From positions 2,480,001-2,544,000 of the forward strand of contig JAOVFP010000011.1 in assembly GCA_025738555.1 (NCBI GenBank): DNA of 64,000 nt, given 5' to 3'. The translations under genes were made by a program, and so were the position numbers. The stretch is from Cyathus striatus. Lineage: Eukaryota > Basidiomycota > Agaricomycetes > Agaricales > Nidulariaceae. Below the pieces are notes generated by a model, which was not told the DNA's origin, did not search any database, and saw only the letters and a program-made list of their open reading frames with translations. Below, piece by piece: positions 22,197-33,025 of this stretch; positions within the stretch are counted from its first letter, which is position 1; each line of letters starts with the position of its first letter.

Positions 22197-25100
22197 TTAT
22201 GTCAACATGGAAGTAGCTACCTGGAGGACTTGAAGGACCCCCTGGCAACGTTCCTGGAAATGACTTTGTGTATTAAAAAATGTCTTGATCTCCTCTGGTT
22301 CCTCACCTGACTCTCCCCTATTATTAGGTTTGTCGTCTGACTGCTCTAAAGTGCCTTTGATGCAGACATCTTGGAACTGTAGGTCTTCAAGAGGTTCTGG
22401 GGCACTTAATAACTTCACAAAACCTTTTGCAGAGATGGCAATTGCCTCATGTACACATTTAGGTAGTTCAATACATTTACAAGCTAAATAAGGTATAACT
22501 CTATTATGGGCAATCTTTTTGTGGTAGGGGGACCCATCCAACTCAGTGAGTGTGTAGCTTCCTCCTTCTGAATGAGCAATAACAACAAATGGTCCATTGT
22601 ATCTTGCTAAGTTTTTTCAGTCAGCTGACTTGCCAATTGTTGGGTTCCTTTCCAGGACCAGATCTCCAGGTTTAAACACCCATTCATGGACATGGTTTTG
22701 AATGTCTTCCTCTACTTTCTTAACTCATTGAATTTTCTCTGCTGTCACTTTTGACCTCATTGTTTCAATGTGGGAAACATGTTTGGCCAGGGCTCAGGCC
22801 CACAATCCTACTGAATCTGCTGTTGTCATCAGACCACCTGCCAGAGGCATCGTCAACCAAGTTGCTTCTTGCATGTCTAAAGGAAATACCAGATGTGTGC
22901 CTGTGACCATAAAGAATGGAGAACACCCCCAATGCTTACATATTGTGATACAATCAGCCCAAAGTACATGGTGTAAAAACCAGTACCATTTGTTAAGTGC
23001 TGGTTCCATACATTTCACCAGCATCTGCCATAAGTCCCAATGGGGTTGTTCTATAACTCCATTGGCTCTTGAATTATATGCAGAGATTGTGATCATGGGC
23101 ACTTTGTATTTATCTTGTAGCCAAGCACATGCTTTTACAAAAGGCACTCCACTATCCATTACAATGCACTGAATGCAACCCCAGCAACATAGAATATCCT
23201 CAAACAACCATAGCCCAATGGTTCTTGCATTCTCACTCCTTAATGCTCATGCTTCTGCCCATGAAGAAAGTGCACACCACCCATGTACAATATATTTACA
23301 TTGGTTTGATACATCTTTCCCCATGTGTAACATGTCTGCATGTAGAACTTGGAAAATAGACAGTGTTTCTGTCAGAACTGCAGGTGATTCGAACAGACTC
23401 TTCTGTCATTTCTGACAGATTTCACATGTGGAAACATACCATTGTACATCCATTTCCATTTGCAGCCACCAAAATCTTAAGTTCAAAAGTCTATGAGTTG
23501 CATATACCCCTCTATGGCCCAACACATCATGTGCTGCCTGCAACATATACATGTGTTGGTCCTGCACTACTACTAAACAAGATAGCATATCACCATCTTT
23601 ATAATATAGTTTTTCATTTTATAAGGCAAATTTACCAGCAAATTTCTGGAATCTCCTGTATTCTGACTGGTCCATACCATCAGGGCACTCCATATTACTA
23701 AAAAGATATTTCCTCACCACTTCTATGCAACTGTCCATCAGAAGACCATAATTGTTTCTCATGTCATGCAGATAAAGTTCTCCTTGGGATGGATCAAACT
23801 TGAGTGCTATGTCTGGCAACTCAGTGGTATTAATAAACTGCTGTAAGAAAACTTGCTGAGTTTCACTACATTTAGGTGAGTTAATAGCTTCCCATTGCAG
23901 AATATTCTCCTTTTCTGCTGCTTCCATTGTGGCCTCTAAGTTGTCTACAAAGTTGTCAATACTTTCAGCTATAGTAAACATATAACCACCTTGCACATCA
24001 ATGTCATCAAAGAACTCATGTAATTCCAAGGGGTCAGGATCATTGGCATAAGCTTTAACTAATTTGAAAGGTTTCTCATTGTCCTCTGATTTGTCTGAAA
24101 ATACCCAGTCCATTTGGTCACCCTTAAAGAAAGGTCAGTGGGAAAGTCCATCTGGCCCAAAAGTTTTCCCAGCCTTGTGAACTATTGTAAAGACAAAATT
24201 GGTATGGATGAAGTCCACCCAATGATTAGTAGATGCATTAATCATTCCACCTGGATTATTAAGCATTCCAAACAAGTACTTAGCATCTGTTTCCACTACT
24301 AAGTTGCAACATCCAATGAGTAAGTATCTCTCTTCCTCCAGGGCCATGCACAATCCTATGAGTTTTCATCAGGGCTGCAAATATCTTGACTGCCTGTCTG
24401 TTAATGCTTTAGACCCAAATCTTATGTAATAGATTTTTGAAGGGTCTTCCTTGTCACATTGATAAATCAACCATCCCATAGCTATGTAAGACGTGTCCAC
24501 AGCAACTACCAGTGGTTGTTTACTTTTATAGTTAGGGAGACAGATTGGTAAATGATTTTTCAATGCTTTCTTCAAGGCTTCTTGTGGTGCTTTCTCTTCA
24601 GGACCCCATTTAAACAGTGCATCTTTCTTAAGTAAATTATACAGAGGCACCACTACATCCACAAATTTCGGAATATTCAAGCACCCTTGCACAACAGTCC
24701 CTAAGAATGCTTGGACTTCACTGAAATTTGCAGTCTCCCCAGTTCATCACAGTGTTTATGCAATGGTGTGTAGGATGGCTGCCTTCATATAAAACTCAGT
24801 GATCTACCACAATGAACTTGTCCTTACAAATGACTGACTTCTTTCCCAAGAAAGTTCCCCCTGTGTACTTCATTCATTGCAGAATTCTGTTAACAGTGTG
24901 AAAATATTCCCATATAAATCACCAGATCCCTGAATTCTCAGGAATGGTTTCATAGGATCCATCTGGTTGTTCATAGTGTGTCTCAGGACCTCTCATAGGT
25001 ATGTTGTCAATAAAGGGCTTAGTGTACTCTGGCATCTCATCTTTCAGAATATATGTCACATTGTCATGGAAAATAGCTATGGAATTTGTCCAGCCCATTG

Positions 25101-28100
25101 GTAAAGTCACTAGCTGGAGCATGCCAAATGGTGTTTGAAAAGTTGTTAAGTTTCTCGATTTTTCATCCAGCAATCGCTTGTCATATCCCACATAGAGATC
25201 TAATATACTACTACAGGCACATCCCACAAAATGATTTGCTAGCACCTTGGTTGCTGGTGGCAGACCCGAGTGAGCTATAGTTACTTTATTCAGGGGTTCG
25301 AGACTATGAACAAGTCATAGACTTTCCTTATCCTTTTTAATAACACAAAACTATTTTGAACAGTACAATGAATTGGATAGCTCATAAACACCACTATTGA
25401 TCTTAGCTTTAATGATATTACAGACATCCTCATATATGGCTAGTGGTATAGGAATATTTTTAACTACCCAAGGTACATGCAGCACTGTAGGGATCTGCAC
25501 AGCAGGAAAATATTCCTCTTTGAATTTCCCCTTCTGAGTTTCATCCCAAGCAAATGCCTTGTCATGTGCTGACATTATCCAATGCATGAGCTTACATTCT
25601 TCTGTCCATAGAAATTCCTCTGAATGCTGGGTATCAATGTACTCCTTATGTTCCATCATGTATCGTCCTTCAGGCATGAGAACAAACTCTGGGGGGCTCG
25701 TTGGTAGCTTTGGTAAGGCCGCCAGCAGGTCACCTGTAATTTCCCTTTTAATGTGGAATTCCACTGGAATGTCCCCAAGAACTGGTCTCATTTTCTGAGC
25801 AACAAGTTTGTATTTTCATCCAACAAAGTTTTCTCTAGTTGCTACTGGCACCTGTCCAGATTTTCCTCCTAAAGCTGAAAAGTACTGTACTCCCCCAGGC
25901 ATATCTAACACATGGGTTGCCAATATGGCTTGAAGCAGTTGCTTTTGCACGTCTTTATCCTCTATACCACCATCCATTGCTGAGGCAAGTAGATAGGTGT
26001 ACTTTATTTCCTTTTTTAACAATATTTTTGATTTTTCTTGTTGGTAATACCCATCAATCACAAATTTCCTGTCTGCATCTTGTACAATGCTAACTGCCAA
26101 CTCTCCTCAATCTCCCATCAACTCATCAAGTAATGAAAATTTTGTTCTTCCTTGACGACTTTTGGTTTCTTCCCATGTGAATATGTTGGAATCACCATCT
26201 GGTCCATGGAGCCCAGTGCCATGATTGTGATCAACTGTGTTCCATCCATGCTGTTCTGAATCTGACTAGCCATCAAGACATCAAAGGGTCTACCCAACAG
26301 TAGCTGATAAGGTGGGTTTTTAAGTATGTGTACCTGTAGGTATACCATTATCTTCCCAAGCTGGAGAGGAACATTTCTTGCAAGTCCACAAGTCGTTTCC
26401 AGCCTGCCATTTGCACTCTGCATATTTATTTTTGTATCAGGGTCCCACTGTAACCCACATTTCTCCACCATTGATAAACTCATTGAGACTATCTGTGACC
26501 TGCTATCAAGTAAGCACTCCTCTATTTGGACACCATAAATAGATCCAGTGATGGCTCATAATGCTTCTGTGTCTCTAGCCACAATGATTCCCTTTTCTAG
26601 TCCATTAGTAAGTGATCCCAAATATTGGGTGACAGGGTCTGAGACATTCCATCCACCAGTTACAAAGTTTCCATGATTGTTCTTACCATCTTGCATGGAT
26701 TTCTCAGTTACTGGTAGATTGCAGTCCTGAATGAAAACCCAATTAATGTCTGGTAAGGACCTTCCTGGAGCATCTTCATCTTCTACTTCTTCGATTTGGA
26801 TGGGTATGCTTTTGTGATCATTTGAGATGTCCTCATTTAACCCATTAGCTACTGTTGACTGTTGTTTCATAGTTAACTGTGCATGTAAGTCTGCACGCAC
26901 ACCAGGTGCTAACACCAATAAATCTCTCTGAGAAATAACTACAGGGATCTCCAATAACTTGTCTACAACTTTTGTCAGTTGCACTTTTGTTTCCACGGCT
27001 GCTTGGCACATGTAGCTAGGTGACTTTTTTGGTAATTCAGATGCCGGAATAGGCAAGTGAACTGGTGCTGGTTGTAACTCAGTTACATTTTGGTACAGAA
27101 AATCAGGTAACTCTTTTTCTATTATATATTTTTCTTCTTTTGTCTGGGTTATGTCATTTTTCTTTCTTTTTAATATTTTTACAGGTTTGGGTGCAGGTTC
27201 CATATCTGACTCTGTGTCAGCCATGGCTCCAGTATCCTCACTAATTATCTCAACTATCTCTTCATCTTCTTTGAATGATACAGCCTTATTTATAGGTTGG
27301 TCCTCTGGTACACTAGCAGCCACAGGCAAGGTCATTATGACTTTGGGTCACTGTGACTCCTTCCTTGAACCATCTAGAAACCTGACTGCTTACCAGACCA
27401 TGTCTGCATGTTTTGTGTGACTGTCTCAGTGGGCACCATTTCCTCAGGCATCACTCACCAATACACTTTGTGCAACATCTGTTGCATTTGACCCATCTGG
27501 TCCATCATCATTGACACAGTTTCCTGCATGAGAGGCTGTTCAGAGGGTTGGTGGTACAACACTTGCTTTGGTATCTCTGACTCTTTCCTAGCTAACATTT
27601 CATTTATGATTTTCTTAAGAGGGTAGGGCCCCCTTATTTTTCTCATTGGTCCCACACATTGTTAACATACCAAACTCCTCTTTAATGACTCCATCCACAA
27701 TATCCTTAGCCTTGACTTTACAATTTGCTATGTTCTCACTACATTGTCCACAGTAATAACACTCTCTTGATGCTGGTGAAGTATAGGCCACATCCCCTCC
27801 TTGATACCCTTGGTTTTGGAACTGGTACATCATCCAATTGGTATTAGGGGGTTGGTTGGACAGTGCTGCAGGAGGTGGCTTCTGAAGATTTGCCAGCATG
27901 GTCTGGAATTCTTTCATCAGTTCACTCATTCCCAGTGTAACTGCCTCTGTCACTTCCTTCTTGATGTTGACCTCTGGGGTCTCTTTCTTGATAGGTAGCC
28001 TCGGGATATTTGTTAACTTCAGCTCCTCCTTCTATGCCTTCCTTTTCTCCTTTCTCGACAAGTTTTTAACTGGAACATCTGAGTTGGAGCTAGTGTCTGA

Positions 28101-29243
28101 ATCTGTGGAATCCAATGAATCTGAGTTGTCTCCCAAGAACTGCTTCTTCACAATACTGTCACACACTCAGAGTACCACTTTATAGTCATAGGGGTCATCT
28201 GGATTCCTTTCTTCTACTGACTCAGGGACTAAATCTAATTGTTGGTTCAAGGTATCTTTAAACTTTTGGCTTAAAGCTTTAAGCAGTTTCTTTACAATAG
28301 TCAAGTTTGAGATCACTTTATTCTCTTCACATATTGCTGCCACCATCTTGAACTCTTTTTTGAACACTTTCCACACCTTCTTGTCCTTGGGGCTAATTGT
28401 CTCATGCTTTCTCACAATTTTTGCCAGTTGGGAGGTGCACCCTACATCTGCATCCTCATCATATTCCTTTAGGAGATGGTTTTTAAACACTTCCCATGAA
28501 ACTCCTTGAGCTTCTGCAAACTGTGATACGATATCCTGTACTTGACTATGAGTGATCATTTGTAGTGCATAAGCTATACATTCACCTTTGTCTTTGAATG
28601 AGTAACACTCAAAATGGGACTGTAGACTTTTCAGCCAGAATCTGACTTGCATGCCTTTCCCATCCCACTTATTTGTGTCCCTGCTAAAGGGGTCTGGCAT
28701 ATCTTTTGGCATCACTTGTTGTCTCATGGGTGGATTTGCTGCTGCTTCTCCAGCTGCTTGGGGAACTACTTGGTCTGCCACAGTGACTATCTCAGGTATG
28801 GGTACTATGGTATTTATTTGGACTGGTTCTTGAACTGGCTTGTTTTTGATGGGCACTATCTCTTGTTCAATGAATAAATTCCTAAGTATATGCTCTGGAC
28901 TATTCCCTACTTCTGAGTCTGATCCTTCAAAGGTGCCTGGTAACATGTCGGTAAGCAGGGTTTCTATCTCTTGCTTGGATTTGGTGATGACTGGTGCTTG
29001 GGCTGCTTCAATTAGAGGCTGCTCAATGGCTTGGTCTACTTCATCACAGATGCACTGATGTTCTATGCTACTTTCTACACATGCACTGGCTCTTAATACT
29101 GTTGGGTTGTTCTCAGGGAGTCTGGTTACCAGCAAATTTGAGCTGCTTGGAACTCTTCTTTGTTGCTTAACCCCAAACTCAAGGACTTCCTGTCCTGACT
29201 TCTGTGAGTTCTTTGTTTTGTGAGGTATTTTCGCAACTAGCAC
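22197..29243 (-). pseudogene. Ty3/Gypsy gag-pol, decayed
   Basis: Minus strand, N- to C-terminal. Gag is at 29,243-28,167 (core WLKSLQSHFECYSFKDKGEC). A zinc-knuckle-like CYYCGQCSENIANC near 27,740 has Glu where His is expected. Retropepsin is near 26,510 with DSR in place of DSG. Reverse transcriptase (25,791-24,919, FQTPFGMLQLVTLPMGWTNS) has FIDN in place of the catalytic YxDD. RNase H is at 24,692-24,135. The integrase zinc domain is at 23,588-23,406 (H..H..C..C) and its core at 23,207-22,794. A chromatin-end-like tail (VFKPGDLVLERNPTIGKSAD) follows. Frameshifts and stops separate the blocks, so the element cannot move by itself. Confidence 0.88.
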
Positions 29244-29516
29244 TTTTACTGATATGCCAAGTAAGACTAACTCAGTCCTTTACTGATCACAAAAAATATG
29301 TGTGCACAAACAATCACAACTTAACACAAGTCTATCACAATATATGCTCTACTAAGGAAACAGGGGGATCTAATTCCTTCGTTGCTTGTCACTTGTCACG
29401 GTTCCAATAGTAGTATGTTATAGTATACATATAATGTCCCTATCTATCACCTCTCATCACAGAAACACTTCAAAAACCAAATAAACTTGAATTCCCCCTT
29501 GTGGTGGACTCCAGAT

Positions 29517-31769
29517 AAGAGGTTAGAGATGTTTACAATGGGGTGATAGTAGCTAGATTATGTAATAATAACTACTTACTCCTAAAACAACATAATGGGG
29601 TGGCAAATTTTGAGGGAATTTCACAGAAGATTGGTATTAAGGATGCTTCCAGGCAAAAGGGGGTGGAAGGGGGATGTATAGGAAGGTTAAGGAATAACTA
29701 AGTAGTGGTTAGATAACATCTCTGGCTATGTATGAGGCAAACACACGATTCTCTACAAGTTTGCAGTTTCTTCTTACTAGACTCAAATCAAATTACTAAT
29801 CAATGATCTTGGAAAATGTGCTTTATTTCACTACACTATGTCAAAGTACTTTATAACAGAAGCTGTGTGGGGGATAGCTTCCATCTACATGGCAAAACTC
29901 ATCTACTTTATATATTACTGGAAATATGGTGGCTGATGGTACTGTATAGGTGCTAGATAGGTACATTTGGGGTACTAGGGCTCATAAACTATGTCACTGA
30001 CAAGGGAAAGCTGTATGCTCATGGAGCATGCTGGACAGGGGGTTGTGCATCTGTCATAGGAGGTTGCATTGTGATGCCACCTGTGCATTTAGGCATAAAA
30101 TTGCACATTTCTACCATTTACAGTCTTACATCTGTACACATTAATGAACCCCAGATAATAAATAAAGATCTATGGACTGCTACAAAATAGCAAGCCTTGT
30201 ACTTATTGGCCTTTTATTTGGGTTAATATTCAACATTTCATATCATAAAAATATAGTACAAGTGCTTCTATGTCCAACCTACCATTAGCCTGGTGTGTAG
30301 GAAAAGATATTAAATATTGAAGGGACCGCTTTTCTGCCAGTCATATGACTTGTATATGTTTTAATTTCACTTTGATACCACTAAGTTGTTTGTTTGGCAT
30401 CAGGATTGAAGTCTAACAAATAGTCAATGACATAAATATGAATTAAAGAATATTTCAAAGTGATGTAGAATAGTCAATTCTTCATCAATCAGGATGATCT
30501 TGGTCTTGATCGGAAGCTAGAATTTAGTACATTCTATTCTAGTATGATAGGGAATGGTCTCACCGAAGCACAGGCCTGGATGAGAACAAAACATTAGATC
30601 AAAGATGACAATTTTATGATGATCTACCCAAAATGATCAATGATGAGACACTGTAGCATCTGAAAACCATGGGAATTGAACATTCTAGAGGATTCTAATG
30701 CCTCAGGGTGGCTCATAGTCAAATGATAGCTAAATAAAGACACAAATAAGGACAGGGGAAGTGTTTCAGGTAGATATATGTAGTATACAATGTCTGGGAA
30801 AATCATAATAATAGTTCTGGGCTTTGTATATTTAAGTAGGTACTATAGAGGGTAGAAAGGCAAGCAGATTCGCACCTTTCTTGCCCAGGTACAATAGGTA
30901 TTGGGTAGTGATTTAGGTCTTATTTGTTTCAAAGAATATAGTTGTTTTGGTTTGCATTTTGGAAAGAATTGAAGTTCTGAGACTCCAGAGAGGGCCTAGG
31001 ACTTAGTTATTTCAATAAAGTAGTTTCATAAGAGTAAAGGGTTGCTCTTGTTTCGGTTTTCTAAGAAGTTGTACTAGCAAAAGGTTGTTAAGTCACTTCT
31101 ATAAAGTTTGAAGTAGTACAAAGGTGTATTACTTGAATTATACAAAAAAACTCTATTGCATTTCGATTCAAAGGCTTTTCAAATGATTTAAACTTGCATA
31201 AGACAATAAGAAGGAACACCCACCTTTCCCACAACTCACACTTAAAGAGTCTTGTGAATTTTATAGTGAAGTCAGTTGCAAATTTAGAGCCAATTTCACT
31301 ACTAGAACACAAGTTCCCCTTTTTAGTGTGATGGGGGATATGGCACCGCATGTGTTCCTTCAGTCAGGATGGGATTGGCTATATGCAGATGTGCTAAGAA
31401 TAGTGCAAAGATCTATCAGGGCTCAGGGCTTATTACTTTAATTAAACATGCATTGCTTCACTGGTTACTCCAAGAGAAGTCAATCAGTTGGCTTGGGGTT
31501 CTGGGGGTTGCTGAAGTGTCTAGTAAGGTGCTTCGTCATTGCTTGCTTCTCTTGAGTAATGATCATGTTTGATCTCGTGACCTTCATGTGTCACTAGACA
31601 TGTTCTGGCTGTTATCCACTTAGTCGCTGAGTTTGGTGCTGCTGCTTTATCTGTCTCTTCTGCATGTAGTACTACCTTAGGCTTTGTCCTATTCACACCC
31701 TTGGTAAGTGTACTTCTTAGTACTTTTAACTGGCAGCTCAGGTCTCACTCCAATTCTGTAACTAACCCA
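29517..31769 (-). repeat. 5' LTR of the Ty3/Gypsy element, interrupted
   Basis: Same orientation and content as 16,964-17,956, in two parts: 29,517-30,068 and 31,329-31,769. The internal side carries TGGAGTCCACCACAAGG (minus strand, about 29,513 downward), a candidate primer-binding site just outside the LTR. The outer end has the same TGGGTTAGTTACAG start as the other LTR. No matching 5-bp target duplication was found outside the two LTRs. Confidence 0.78.
30069..31328. mobile_element. 1.26-kb insertion inside the 5' LTR
   Basis: The left LTR reads TTGCATGATGGGGG without interruption. In the right LTR the same point is split by 1,260 bp. TGATG occurs at both edges (30,072-30,076 and 31,329-31,333) and may be a 5-bp duplication, though three extra bases blur the left junction. 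No intact gene or clear terminal repeat was found inside, so the type is unknown. Confidence 0.65.
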
Positions 31770-32200
31770 CAGTTTATAGACTAGTCACAGACTTCAGACA
31801 GATAATTGACTGCAAGCTGACTAAATTTTGATTGATAGCTAGCAGGATGATGACAATGACTGACCAACATCTGACTTACTGTTTTTACTGAGTGTGACTG
31901 CTCACCTGACTCACTGAGGCTCTTTTTCAGTGCCCCACCACCATTGACACATCTTCATTCTCTCTTTGCTCTACCAGACATACAATAATAAACCCCACTC
32001 ACACTGTCCCACAATGTCTCTAACAACCACCAAACTCCAAAGTATGTCCTTTTATTCTGCTAACTATTACTGGCTTACCCTTTTCACTGTCACTGTTAGA
32101 TTGGCTGAGTGTCTGTAGCAAAAGATATTTCACTGAGTCAATGCAAAATGGGCATGTGTCACTGTCATGCTGGTGTGACATGTCAAATTAGTGACCCCCA
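31770..32200. repeat. Second transposon terminus, inside the right TIR
   Basis: Read on the minus strand from 32,200 it begins TGGGGGTCACTAATTTGACA, with ACATGTCACACCAGCATGAC just inward. Its first 90 or so bases match the 20-kb element's left end better than the outer right end does. It abuts the right TIR exactly where homology to the left TIR stops (CTTGAAACTGC, 32,201). It is probably the end of another family member whose body was replaced by the retrotransposon. No gene was seen. Confidence 0.55.
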
Positions 32201-32688
32201 CTTGAAACTGCAGCCGTGCAGCAGGGGCTCAGTATTACAACTTGTGTTAGTGACGAAATATGATCGGTTCCATTAGGAGAATAAAACTGTTGAGCCTGAA
32301 TTTTTAATCTGTGACTGTTACCCCAAAATAATGACATATAATATACCAGATATCATGGTCAGAGATTATTTTTCAACTTTCTAGCTCAACAACACTGTTC
32401 TATTACCTTTACTGTACAATATTTGTTATTGAAAAAGTTGAAATATTATGACTCTGAGAGCTAAGCACAGAAATACTGATTTGATGCCATATTTGGCAGA
32501 GAGATTGCATTAACTTGTGATTTTATTATGATATAACCAAATACACAAATATCCATTCATTAATATTAACGATACTATTCAACTGTATATAATGCAAGTC
32601 ATTTGAAGGTAATCAGAGGTTTGTAGCCCGAGATATTCGACTGGGTCAATGGAAAAGGGCGTGTGACATGCGTGATTAATGACCCTCA
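32201..32688 (-). repeat. Right terminal inverted repeat of the 20-kb element
   Basis: Reverse complement of 12,624-13,131. It ends with AATGACCCTCA at 32,688. The NACHT gene promoter begins about 220 bp further on. Confidence 0.8.
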
Positions 32689-32910
32689 CTGATATGGCCT
32701 GATATGTCCAACTCAGGACAAATATGTTGTTCTCGATTTTTCCGATATACTCACTCAGTTCAGCTGATTATCGGCTCAGTTGTCCGGTTCAGCAGCTTTT
32801 GAGCTGAGTGGCGGCAACACTAGTACTGTCCGGTGGACCCTAGATTGACAATGTCAATCTAGTGTCAACTTGACACAATGCATGTTTCCTTCATTTCCGA
32901 GTTAGACAAG

Positions 32911-32936
32911 AGCCAATAGGGATATTTATATATAAG
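32911..32936 (+). promoter_or_regulatory. CCAAT and TATA boxes of the NACHT gene
   Basis: CCAAT lies at 32,913-32,917 and TTTATATATAAGG at 32,924-32,936. The ATG is about 90 bp downstream at 33,026, with a pyrimidine-rich CCTCATCCTCGTTTACTTTC between, as around fungal transcription starts. Confidence 0.55.
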
Positions 32937-33025
32937 GTGAAGATCATTCACACCTCATCCTCGTTTACTTTCATCATCCTCACGTCAACTGTCCTTGTTC
33001 AATCCTGCTCTGCCCGCGACTTGGA

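Larger units (their letters stand above)
12624..32688. mobile_element. 20-kb composite DNA transposon with about 500-bp TIRs
   Basis: The left end, TGGGGGTCACCAATCACACA (12,624), pairs with the complement of the right end, TGAGGGTCATTAATCACGCA (ending at 32,688). Homology extends inward about 500 bp on both sides, to the shared CAGTTTCAAG. Inside are a decayed transposase-like gene (13,389-16,968) and a Ty3/Gypsy retrotransposon (16,964-31,769). A second terminus of the same kind lies at 32,200, so at least two related elements have been joined or nested. The flanking octamers are only loosely alike (ACTAATGT and CTGATATG), so I do not claim a target duplication. Confidence 0.75.
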
